Assembly (NCBI GenBank): GCA_907165135.1
Contig: OU015567.1
Coordinates: 11,785,001-11,849,000, forward strand
Direction: 5' to 3'
Source of the DNA: Oikopleura dioica
Lineage: Eukaryota; Chordata; Appendicularia; Copelata; Oikopleuridae
Length of the DNA: 64,000 bases
Below the pieces are notes generated by a model. The model ran no database searches and was not told where the DNA came from. It saw nothing but the letters and a program-made list of their open reading frames with translations. Below are positions 42,607 to 53,898 of the stretch, one piece after another. The first letter of the stretch is position 1. Every line of letters begins with the position of its first letter. The translations under genes and the position numbers were made by a program.

Positions 42607-45600
42607 TCATTTTTGGATACCTTTCTCCGCTTCTTTGCGCTCGCGAGCCTTCTGGGCTTGTCTATACTTGACTCTATCCTTCGTTCTTCTTAGCTTTCTT
42701 GGCTCAGGAGCCACTGGAACCTTCGCCTTTGGCGACTCCTCTGGGATCTCTTTTTCGTCTTCCGATGAGGCAGGAGACAGCGACTTGACTTCGATATCTT
42801 CGAGCTTCTTTCGTTTCTGCCGAGGAGATTTTATAAGTCTTATCGTTTCGGCTTGTTCCTTCGTATTCCTCGTCTTGATCTTTTCCAGTTTTTCTGGAGT
42901 CCTTTTCTTCATCTTTCGTTTGAGTTTTTCGACTTCCTCATCGACGTTCTCTATCTTGATAACCTTCGTCTTCTTTTTTTGCGGAGCATTGATGTCTTTC
43001 TGAAACAACAGTGAATCATTAAACGTGACGTATTCACTTACGATTCTGTCGGACCTTCGAGGCATCGATTCCTCGACTTTTTCTTCTTTTGGAGCCTCCA
43101 GTTTTAAAGTAGAAGACACTTTCTTCTCTGACACAGTTGTGAGTTTCTTTTGAGGTTTTTCGGGGAGCGATGCTATGACAGCATCTTTCTTCGATGGAAG
43201 ATTTTTCTCGATGGGTTTGAATCCCATGGCAGCAAAGCTAAGAAATCTGCCTTGCCCATCGCGGTTTTGATGCGATTCTTCATCAATCGTTGGGCTTTCT
43301 CTTTTAGTTTTCTTCAGGAAATCGGAAATTTTAGGTTGCCTTTCCGACGGTGTTATGGCCACTGAAATTTCTTTCGTCCGATCAGCTTGAGTTGGTCTTC
43401 CATTTTCTGATGACTTTGCTTCTTTCTTTACTGTTTTCTTTTCTTTCGGTTGAAACAATGTCACAGCAGCTTTCTTAGAATAAGATTTCTTTCCATCCTT
43501 ATCAGTCGAAACATCTTGGTCTTTCACGAATTCTTTCTCTTTCGAGATAGAATTATCAATTTCCTGCGAGGAACTTTCTTGTAAACAACCTACAGAACCG
43601 TCATTTTTCGTAGATTTTTCGATTTTTTCAGACGATTCATTTTCCGTTTCTTTCTTCAAAATTTGAAGAGTTGATTCTTTCTCCTTATTCTTCTTAACTT
43701 CTCTCTTGAATCGACGGAAAGATCTTTTATCTTCAACTTGAAGAGATCTTCGGGAGAATGACTGGGCTCGAGTACGGAATGCTGGCGGCGAATAGAATCG
43801 TACACCTTCTTTAATATCGGTTTCCTGGTTGTCTTCAACTTCGTTTTTCACCTTTGCTTTTTCCTCCATTGGTTTTATTTCTTCTTTTTTCACTTTTGCC
43901 TCTTGTCCCTCTTCTTCTTTAACTTTTCCTTCATGATCAGTAGTTCCCGATACCTCTGTCACAGCAGGAGCCTCAACAGTTAGAGTGCGTACGTTAGAGG
44001 GCATTATTTCTTCCAAAACGACATGATCGCCGTTTTCTTTCACTTGAACAACTTTGTTGATCTTAGAAGTTATTTTTGTCGATATTTGAGCTTTAGCGAC
44101 AGTTAAGCTTTGATCGAGAGGCTCAATATCCACCCCTGGCACGAAGCCCTGCACAAGATTTTTCAGTTTTTCAATTGGACTTGTCTCATTTTGAGGACTA
44201 GTCTTCACTCGCACCGGCGTTACTTCAATCACTTTTAAAGGTTCCGCTGCTGATTGTCGAGGAAGACGAACTTCCGATTCTTTGGGCATGCGGAGTCCAA
44301 CGGGAAAAAGAAGTGGTTTGTCTGATGTTAAGTTTATAACAGGGCCCTTCCCAACATTTGTGACATCGGGTGGGCAGCTGATTTTCGCCGGATCTACAGA
44401 TCGTTTCATTGTTTGTTGCAGGAGAACTGTGGGCATCTCCTTCGACGGAGCTGCAGAAGCCTCAGCCCGAGGCTCAGATTTTTTGGAGAAGAGCAAGTCG
44501 TCTTTATCCAGCGCAGCTTCCAACTTTTCAAGGGTACTCACATCTTTGAACACACGTTACTTTCTTAAAATTTCTACTATAACTACCTAAATCATCCGTG
44601 TAAATATGATCAAACGATGGAGGATTGACTCGAAGATCTTCCAGGATATCGAAAATCTCATCAGGCAAAGCTGGTTCGCTATCCTGAAGAGATTATTAGT
44701 ACGGAAAAAACGGTTTAACTTACAATTATACCAGGGAAAGCTCTTGAAGGAATGAAAGGAGCTTGATTGGCCATCGCAGGCAAAGGACTCATGTATGTGT
44801 TCAATGACGAAATAGGCAACGATGGGGGATTGGAAGATTGAAGGGATGCATGACTGCGATAGGAGCTAAGAGAAGTCACCCTTGTTCTGGATGGCGTCCT
44901 GGCAACAGTAGTGACGGCTCGAGTGACCTGAAACTCGGGCATTGGGAGAGATCCAACAGGAGAAAGAGGAGCCATTCCAATGCTAGAATAAGACCGGGGT
45001 CCTGAAGTCATAGTTGAAACCTCGACGCTTGTTCGAGTCGGCGGATTGCTGGCTTCAACGATTTTCTGAGTATTAGTGGAAGATGATGGCATCGGAGTTC
45101 TAGATACTGGCTCTGTTGCTTTCTTCGTCGTTGTCGGAGTGGTAGACTGAGAATCTTCTTTTGGTTCAGTTTTTTCTTGAGTGCTTACATCTTGCTTGGC
45201 ATCCTTCAGTTGATCAACGATTTCAAAAGCATCGGAAGTGCCATTCTGCTCATTGTCGTCTTCGATGATGATGGGATTATCGTGATTTACCGCAATACTA
45301 GTAGTTCGTCGTTTTCGCCTGGGCATGAGAGATCTGTTAGAACAACCACCGAAGATATCTCGATTCAACGGAAGCGTTTCTTCAGCCATATTCGTCGCTT
45401 GTTGCATTTGAATCGAGTTTATCGATTCGACGGACAATCTATTGCGCATTTGCTGAAGACTTTGAAGTCTGGTGGAGGATCGTCTGGTCTTTGGGCCCTG
45501 AACTGCCTTCATTAGTTCGTTTTCATGCTCCTTCATAGTCTCTCTTTCAGGTGTTTGATAATTATTGTCAACATTGGTGTTGTTGACTTGATCTAGAAGA

Positions 45601-46203
45601 TTTCCAGCGAAATGTTGCTGACTTTCAGTATGATTATCTTCGATAACTTCTGTTAAAGTAATGATCTCTTCATTTTCATCATGATTATAAAGTGCATCTT
45701 CTTTCTTATCGGGAAGAAAAGCAGCAAGAGTTGCCTCTCTGGCAAAGTCAGGCTCCGTCAGAACAACGTATCGGTTTTCTTTTTGTTCCTCCGAAATTGA
45801 AGGAAGAAAACTTTTGCTCCCACTCACTCCTGAACTCGGCGAAGCGGAGTTTCTGGGTGTATTAATGTATGATTGATTTTCTCTTGTTTCAGAAAAGCTC
45901 GCCGCGTTTCGTGTTCTGAATGTTGTTGGAAGGTTCAGAGAAGATGGCAGGGTATTTCCTCGAGGTCGAAAAGGCATTCGTGACATGTAATGCTGCTGAT
46001 AAGCGATAAACATCTCGTCTCTCGTCAGGGCCGGGGGAAATGCAGGCATTGGCTGCTCGTAGTCTCTAGTTAGCAACCACTTTAAGGAAAAATGTAAGAA
46101 AATGTCATAAGTAGCCGTGTAAATGTACCTGCTCCCAACATTGCCGTCTCGTTGCGTTCTGTCTTTCGAGAAAATCGTAAAATGCGCGATGATGGCCTCT
46201 CAT
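42607..46203 (-). CDS. Large charged, mostly disordered protein, probably nuclear
   Basis: Exons 46203..46129, 46079..44724, 44683..44587, 44543..43042 and 42999..42607 give 1140 residues. The N-terminus (FYDFLERQNATRRQCWEQWLLTRDYEQPM) is the only region that looks folded. The rest is Ser/Thr-rich, then Lys/Glu-rich, with basic runs (RRKRR, KKKTKV, RKLRRTKDR) that resemble nuclear localisation signals, and it ends in a charged helix. Several psi-K-x-E sites (VKEE, VKKE, VKNE) cluster between 43800 and 43950, which would suit SUMO modification. The 42-bp intron at 43000..43041 has a multiple-of-three length and no stop, but its GTAAGT and TTTCAG ends argue for splicing. Chromatin or centromere function is possible; I do not recognise the family. 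Confidence 0.75.
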
Positions 46204-46749
46204 CTCTCTAATATAAGGTTAAACAATCTTTTTAAAACTGATACGGTACCTCATTTCGTGCTGAGAAGTCCCCAAAATCGAGTTCGAATGCCTGACAGAC
46301 TACAGTAGCTGAATATAAGGATTTAGTCGGTATCTTTTTGAATCGGATGATTAAGTACAGAATAATGAATTTGTTTCAATATTGCAAAAGAAATTTTAAA
46401 TAGGGAAGTGGCCTTGTCTCGCACAATGATGACTGGCAAAGTCGGCAACCTTTGAACCTAGAATGAGAGATTCTGACTGACTCATATTTCAGCGTTGGAT
46501 ACATCTTGGAACTGCCTCTAATTTCCGGCCACCGGTGTTGTTAAATAATATTAATAAAGTTGATAAACGTAATTGATAGCTTTATGAACATTCCAATCAT
46601 AAAGGGAAATGTACAGTTTGAATACGGGGAATGTAGATTTTTTGTATACTGAAGATGGTTTTCTGTCTTGGTAGAAATAAAAAAGGGTAAGAAGAAAATA
46701 TACGAAAGGAAATTAACCTAAAAGCGCAGAATGAAGAAAAAAGGATGGT
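46204..46749. other. Spacer between AP-1 gamma and the long nuclear gene
   Basis: No gene seen. A TATATTAG acceptor lies four bases upstream of the ATG at 46203. Confidence 0.4.
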
Positions 46750-49544
46750 TTACTCCCACGCGCTGGGAGGAAAGTTCCCAATGACTTGGTCAATAGGACC
46801 GACGGGGCTGCCGTTGAGCTTGTAGCTCATCTTACACTTCATTTTCAAGGCGACTTTGTTCGGGTTGTTGATTCGCATCTGTTGGGTAAGCGATGCTCCT
46901 GGAGAAACCGATGTGCTGGACGGTTGGGCGAGGTTGATTTGCAACTGCTTGGGCACAGCAGCGAGGAAGGAGAAGTCGGAGACTTCGTATGCCAGGGAGC
47001 TGTTGGTGATCGTCATGTTTATTGCAAGGATATTGTTATCGACTAAATGATAAAATGAGCAATATTTTGAAACAGCTAGCAAGATTCTTGCTTGGAACAA
47101 ATTGGAAGACGTTCAGATTTATCTCTTACCTTTTTGGAAGTCCATTTTCATTCCTAAAGTATCATCGCACCAAGGCTCTATCGACGGAATCGAACTAGCG
47201 GCGACTGGGGCCGGCTGAGGAGCAGGAGGCGCAGTATTCATACCCAGATCGCCCAACAAGTCCACAAGGTTACTCGAGTTCATCACAGGCGCGGGTTGAG
47301 CGGCAGGTGTCGACTGGCCTATATCGCCAAGGCCGAGAAGATCATCAAGAGCGCTTTGCTGAGCCGTATTTACCGCTGGCACTACTTTCTCTCCCTGAGC
47401 GGGGTCATTTGCTTCTGAGTAGATTCTCTCTTCCTCTGATTTCTCGAAGAGTGGCATTCGCTCAAGAATTCCAGGTCGCTTATCATCGTGCTAATTACGT
47501 AATAAAATCTAATCACAAAATGAAACGCAAAAACTTACATTGTTGAATAGCGAGGAAAATTCTACTGATCGTTGTTGTAGCTCAAGATTCATTGAAGTTC
47601 CATATCGCGCGAGGATCTGCTTGATGGATGGCATCAAATGAGATGGTAGACGATTGGCAAGCTTGGCGATGGCATTGACCGCATATGATTTTGTAATGGC
47701 ACTTGACAAGTGACTCTCGCACAGAGAGTTCAGGCTCTTCAAGATTTCTAAAAGGATTCAAGCCCCTGCGTCTGAGAAAGGGTTTTACCTTCTGGCTGAA
47801 CAGGATCAGCATACTCTGATCCGGAAAGAAGGACCTCTCCGTACTCCCCAAGACACCAGCAGGCAACTTGATTTAGCGGTTGGTGAAGATTGTTCGTTTT
47901 GATCGCTGTAAAAAGCTGGCTGACTGTGTAAGAATGGAGACTTGCTGTCGACGAAATAAGATGAATGAGGATTGGAATTGTTTGATCAGGCACGTGGTTT
48001 CCGCCTGTTGTCAGGACCTGGAAATAATTTGTTCAAATTAGCCACTAAATTACAAACGAGTGAACCTTCAAAATAGTGTCAATATGCCACTGAGCATTTG
48101 GCGCATATCTTCCCGCAGAAATGACGATGTTGCTGGATACATCGCCCTTGAACTCGCTTGGGCAGTTCTCGAGGAAGATGAGAAGCTCTCTCATCGTTCC
48201 ACGAACGTTTTGGTCGTTAATCAGGGCGAAACAAAGGTCTACGGCACGGCGAAGAACAGATGGATCTGGGTCCTTCAAGCAGTCCAAAATTGTAGATCGA
48301 TGACGTTGAACTTGATAAAGAGATGAGTGTCTGAATTAGTAAACAAGTTAGCTTACCGGCGTTCATATCAGTATGCACCGTCTTCAAGAGCGAGTTGAGC
48401 GCCACATAGCGGATATTCTTATCGCTCGACAATAAGAATCGACCAAGAATATTGATGGCCAAGACTCGAAGACCAGATTCAGACTTGATGCCCATAATCG
48501 TAAGCACAGTTTCATAGAGGATCGCATTGCCAACATTTTTCGATGTTTCAGTATTAGTAGCGACTTGAGCAAGGATGTCATTCATCAGCTCACTAGAAGA
48601 ACCGTCGTTTTTGCCGAGAATGCGGAGGAGGCGGATAATTCGCACTAGAAAGCTCTTTATAATTTTTTGGAAAAGGATGATTACCTTGAAGAAAAGGATC
48701 AACCACACCAGAAACATCGTGTTCAGGAGAAAAGCCAGACATGATCAAGTTTTTGAGCATTCGAACGAGAGCAGGCACAGATCGTCGGAACTTGTCCGTG
48801 TATTCTGACGATATATTTAGTCTGATCAAGTTTTGCATCCCTTACCATCTGAAATATTACACATTTCTGTCACAAAAGCGACTCCAGCAAGCATCACTCC
48901 ATGATGTTTGTCATTGAGGAGGGAAGGAACAAGTTGAATGAAGTTGTCGATGAGTTCGGGTTCTTTTCGAATGATTCGGCAAGCGCAGAGTGTAGCTTTT
49001 TTCTTCAGATAGGCGGGCCCATTTCTCATGATTCGCTCGACATCTTGAGCGAGATCGCGTGCCATTTCGGAGGAACAGATGTTTCCGAGAGTGCAGAGGG
49101 CGAGAGAGACGACGTATTGGGATGAATGTTCTGGAAAGTTAGATTTGCAGTAAGATTCAAAATTTACCGAGATCATTTTTAAGCGAGTTAGTGATCAGCA
49201 TCGTAACTTCGCGATTTTCGTCGAGCAGAAGCATCGATCCAAGGTAACCGATCCGTTTGTCAGTAAATCGAGGCGAGACTACTAGCTTCATGACTTCCAT
49301 CTGGCCAAAATGAGCAGGAAACCCCAGCATATGCACATACAGAAGCTTGGCCACATTTCGGCATCTAAAGATATGATAAGAGGTGAGATAAAATACTCTT
49401 TTCTCACCTGAAGATATTGTCCTCCTCTCGGAATCCATTTCGAATCTCGGCACACTCTTTCTGGATTACCTCACGCTCTTCGGCCGCGGTTTTCGCCGCC
49501 CGAATGTTTCGAATAAGATCACGAAGTCGTATTGGCGTCGGCAT
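46750..49544 (-). CDS. ap1g1: AP-1 complex subunit gamma (gamma-adaptin)
   Basis: Ten exons, 49544..49408, 49364..49168, 49130..48846, 48804..48685, 48644..48357, 48310..48066, 48017..47789, 47747..47539, 47490..47130 and 47042..46750, give 787 residues; all introns are GT-AG. Gamma-adaptin is the large subunit of the clathrin adaptor AP-1 at the trans-Golgi network and endosomes. The N-terminal trunk begins with the conserved [19 protein letters not shown] and carries the HEAT-like series ([67 protein letters not shown]). A Pro/Ala/Gln-rich hinge holds [10 protein letters not shown] and LVDLLGDLG, suited to clathrin and accessory-protein binding, and the last exons encode the ear domain. A TTGCAG acceptor sits one base before the ATG. 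Confidence 0.97.
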
Positions 49545-49896
49545 TCTGCAAGGAAAACATTTACTCATGTTGTCACATTGTGAATTTTCGATTTATATTT
49601 ATTGAATTATTGTTTATGAGGATTCTTGGCGAGAAATAGGAAATCTGTACAGGTAGGAATAAATAGTAAAATTGTCATTTTTGTTTGTTTATGATTTGCT
49701 GTGTTTTTGGATTTGAAGAAATTTTTTGAAGAAGAAGAATTGCACAAAAATACATATTTAAATATATAAGAAATCACTGTTAAAAAAGTACATTGAAGCT
49801 ATAATAGCCTATTATTAATAGGTCATCTTTGAGAGTTTTTGAAGGAAGTGAGCTCGTAAATGGTGGAATAATGTTTCTGAATGTAGCACAAGCCAA
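49545..49896. other. Spacer between MAGUK and AP-1 gamma
   Basis: No gene is seen in 352 bp of AT-rich DNA between the MAGUK stop and the AP-1 gamma start. Confidence 0.4.
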
Positions 49897-51872
49897 TCAA
49901 AAGACCCAAGAGACAGGCACCCACTGATGGTCAACACTGAGCCGATCAATTTCGGATAGAAGCTTTTGAAAGGTCTCGTCAAAGTTGTCATTAACGAGCG
50001 AGGAATCGAAGTAGTGAGCGTATTCCTTCGACAGTCGCTCAGACTCAAGTACGATTCGCCGGCATTCTGAATCGTCTTGTTCGACTTCGCTCCAGCCGTT
50101 TTCAACTTGGCTGCGTTGCTTCGCTTTCAGCTTGAAAACAATTCTTACGAAAAGGAGTTATTGAAAATGCTCACCGTGTCGAAGCTTGGAGACTTGATAA
50201 ATACAACGTAAGGCATAAATTGAGGCGTTTTGAGGTATCGTAGGGTCTAAAAAAGAAATAAATAAGATACGTTGAAGAAAACGATGACTAACCCAAGGGT
50301 TAGTATCCAACACGCAAATCTTGTTCTGGCTAATCACATCTTGTATACTCTTCATTCTAGTGCCGAAGAAATGCCCATCATAATTTCCATATTCAATAAA
50401 TTCTTTCTGAGCGAGAGCATCGTTGATTTCCTCTAGGCTTCGGATGTTATACTTATCCTTGGATACGTCTTGGCGGGTTGTATCTGGACGTGGACGGCCA
50501 AATCGCTCGGGATGCTTCGAATTATTTTTTATTTTCGGCAAAATCAGAGCTATTCTTACTGTTGTTATCAGGCGTTTCGCGATGGCTTCTCGACCAACTC
50601 CAATTGCGCCAATCAAGATGAGCATTTTTCTCTTGAAAGGAGGCATTCTAGCGACGGACTCGTAGATTTGGCAGTCGCATCGGTCAAATTCCTTAATCAT
50701 TTGATATTGTAAGAATGCGTGATTTATTTTTACCTGTGATTTGGAAGCCGAGAAGATCCTCTCCGTCGTTTCCTTCGTAATTTGTCTTCGCTGCGCTTCT
50801 TTCTGGATTTTCTTCGTTCTCCTCCGCTCTTCTAGCCATTCAGATGGAATCAAACCGGTTTGTTTCGTCTAGTAAACGAGTAATAAATAATTATGAGTGA
50901 GTTACTTACTCTTATATTCTCCGCCTGCCAATAGAGCTTGTCACTTTTGTCATGCACAATCAGAACATCGCCCGATTCAAACCCGACGCCGACGTTTTTC
51001 TTCGGCAAGAGCGAATCTCTGTCCGGCCGGTATGAAAAATATGCGCGAACGAAGGGGGTCGAAACTGGTTTCGGCTTCTCCTCGGCGTCTAGCTTTACAG
51101 CAAGTTTGAAAACCAAGCTGCCGTCGGTGTTAGAGATGTACTCCTGTAACTCGGCCGCGTTACTGAAGATTCTATTGTTGACTGCTCTGATGACGTAGCC
51201 GCGTTTTAGAAGTCCCAACTTGTCTATATATGAGCCAACCATCACCCGGTGGATGATAATGTCATGTCCACGGTCGACGACGCTGCAGAACAAAACAGTC
51301 AAAATCGATAATATGATTAATAAAATTAAACCTGAGGCCAAGAGGAACGCCAGGGCGCTTATTTATTCCTGCGGTTTTGATGAATTCTTCATCAGGCTGG
51401 ATCTTTGGAATGAGGTTTTCTTCGTTCTCGTCAAAGAGGGATTTCGGGCGATCTTCGCAGGCGACTATTCGGTCATGACAGCTGGCCAATTGCTAGAAAG
51501 AGGTACGATAAAACACGCCTACGCAATTCTAACTCTCCCTTCCGGCAATTCGCTTACCGGCCAAGAGCAGTCATGTAAAAGTCTTACCTTCATGCTCCTA
51601 GAATTAAGCAGTTTCTTGAGCTCATTCTCTAAATGTGTCGAGTCACTAAGGGATCTTGCCACCGTGTCCAGCAATACTCTGGGGTTATTTTAAGTTAGAA
51701 GAAAATAAATATTAAATTGGCGGTACCCGAAATCGGAGGTAGCCGCGGCCGGCCGTTCAGTGATTGATTTGGACCTCTCCGAGCCTTCCATTGAATCATT
51801 GATGCCGGTAAGGAAGAGCAGGTCAGTCTCCCGAGCTGAGTTGCCTCCGAGCGGGTGATCCGAGTTCCGCAT
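49897..51872 (-). CDS. p55-type MAGUK scaffold (MPP2/MPP6-like): L27-PDZ-SH3-GK
   Basis: Exons 51872..51727, 51678..51588, 51492..51332, 51282..50910, 50868..50734, 50691..50560, 50514..50293, 50246..50175 and 50130..49897 give 521 residues. MAGUKs organise membrane protein complexes at junctions. In order: an L27-like helix pair (about 50-80, VLLDTVARSLSDS...ELKKLL), a PDZ domain (about 121-205, RPGVPLGLSVV, HRVMVGSYIDKLGLL), an SH3 domain (RAYFSYRPDRD...FESGDVLIV), a HOOK region (GLIPSEWLEERRR) and a guanylate-kinase domain (LILIGAIGVGR, FIEYGNYDGHFFGT) ending QWVPVSWVF, the MPP2/6 type of ending. The GK P-loop is GAIGVGR, unlike an active kinase. Introns 50692..50733 (42 bp) and 50515..50559 (45 bp) have multiple-of-three lengths and no stops but good splice ends. 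Confidence 0.9.
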
Positions 51873-51983
51873 TGTCTGAAAGGAACAATTTTAAAGAATC
51901 GTAGATAAACTCATGGAATCAATGGAATCATGCACAGAAAATGAATTAAAGAATTAGAAATGACAGTGTTCTATCTAAGTGAT

Positions 51984-52728
51984 TCATGCGACAACAAAAT
52001 CTCTCCATTCAGGACATTGGGTTTCATCAATTGGATCTAGGAAGGGCTCGACTAGGTCGGAAAGGATCTTGTTTCCAGCAGCAGAGAAATGGAGACCGTC
52101 GGACAAAAGAGCAGCAGGGTTAGCTTCAGCAGCCATTTTTTCGTACAGTGGAATCAGTGGGATTTCTAGTTTTTCTGCAACTTCTTTCACTATTACGAAT
52201 TATTCATTGAAAACATTTCACTTTTATCTTACCTGCTTTGGCATATTCAGCGGCTCTGTCAGAATTTCTATTCGAAACTTTGTGATTTTCATCGGGGTAT
52301 TTTTCCTGGCAGAACTTGAGCCATTCGGACGCAGAAACCCAGGGGGTCTCAATTAGGACGACATTTCTAGCGCCTGCGAGTTTCACCTTGTTTGCAATTT
52401 TCTCCAAGTTCTCTTTGAACAATGGAATGTCTACTGTCTGTGTGTCTGTAGCGGCATCGTTGGCACCCATCATGATGAAGACATAATCGGCGTGTTCGAA
52501 GTCTCTACCAAGCTTGTTCAAAATCGACAACAACCAGGTCGTGTTGTAGCCGCTGAATCCGCGGTTGACAATGTCAATACTTCGCTGGTACTTGCTGAAT
52601 GCGCCATATAGATAAAATTCTAACTAGATTGTCAAGTACCTTTGCAAGTTGCCAAGCCATCCTCCAGCATCATGCCCTTGTTGTGTGATCGAATCTCCAA
52701 GGCACACAACTTTTCTTCTCGATGACAT
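51984..52728 (-). CDS. iah1: IAH1-like SGNH esterase/lipase
   Basis: Exons 52728..52640, 52594..52233 and 52189..51984 give 218 residues. This SGNH-hydrolase fold resembles isoamyl acetate-hydrolysing esterase 1. Block I is VVCLGDSITQQG with the nucleophile Ser13, block II is VNRGFSGYNTTW with the conserved Gly, block III is IMMGANDA with the Asn, and block V is SDGLHFSAAGN with Asp and His. No signal peptide is seen, so it should be cytosolic; the natural ester substrate in animals is not known. A TTGTAG acceptor ends one base before the ATG. The MAGUK starts 111 bp behind its stop on the same strand, with its own acceptor three bases before the ATG, so the two may form an operon. Confidence 0.92.
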
Positions 52729-53898
52729 TCTACAAAAAAGACGATTGGCGATTAATACAGTATTCGATGTCTGAATGGATTCCCAGGAGAGGTTACAGTT
52801 CAGCATCTAATTTTTTCACATCGGTGATTCAAAATCCCCAAATTAGCTGAAAACGAGACTGGTTTTTGGCTCAATCTCTTTTTCCCTCTCAACTGAATTT
52901 AATTTGGTAATAACTTTTTGGATTGCAAAACAAAATATTCAGACTGTGGTAAAATCAACTGTGTTATAGCGTTTTTTGCGGATTCGTTTGGAAGAATTGT
53001 ATATGTTTTTGGCATGGCGAACAATTGAAAATGCCTCTTTTTCATGGTTTGAAAATCTCTCAGGAAAACAGACAAAACGGGCATATCTGAATTTATTACG
53101 CGTTCAATCAAAGTGTGAGGCCTAAACAGGCGCATTCTAATTAATCCCGCTTTATATATCGACCACTGGCAATTCATCTATAAAACCTATCACTAGCCTG
53201 ATCCTTCTGCGCCGCTTCTGCATCAGATAAAAAAGGGTGCTTGTAAAAAACGGAATAGGAAAAATTTCGAATCTTCTGCTTTAGACTACGAATAGCTATT
53301 TTTGGGAAGGTGCCAATTTCGAATTGTCAGGGGGGAAATCGATAGAATGGTACATTCATGATTTTTTCAAAGAAAAATAATTCAGAATTTACATAAATGG
53401 CCGGTAACTATTATCATGAGAGTCGGGAAAGTAAGGATTTTTTAGAGATACGGTATCTCAGATACCAAGAGTATCAAAATCTTCGATAGAAGATTCTTTT
53501 TTCGCATGAATCTTATTGGCTGGTCAACTCTTTTTCTTATTTGTCTACTTTTCAAGGAAATAAAACTTCACCGTACACTTATTTATTTCGTAAAAATACT
53601 TTTCGACTTGAAAAAGAAACCTCAATCCTCTATTTCCAATTTCGCCAGGATTCCATTTCTTATTCTTCGAATATTCAATCTCTCAGACGAAAAAAACTGT
53701 CGAGAAATGTTTTGAAGTACAGAGAGACTCTTCTGTACTCGGTTCGATTTTTTTTCAAGATAATCTTTGGCGCTCAATCGCTCAATGAATAAACTCGTGA
53801 GTCATTCTTTGCGCTCGAGGGAGTTGAGCTCATTTTATTGAATTGTTGCAGCTTACTGAAACTTACTGTAGCTTGTCTGTAACTGTCTCGCTTATCGA
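52729..53898. other. Divergent intergenic region upstream of IAH1 and PDE12
   Basis: This 1.2 kb AT-rich stretch between two divergent genes must contain both promoters. ORFs are short (up to 92 codons) and their translations show no family features. No repeat or RNA was recognised. Confidence 0.5.
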
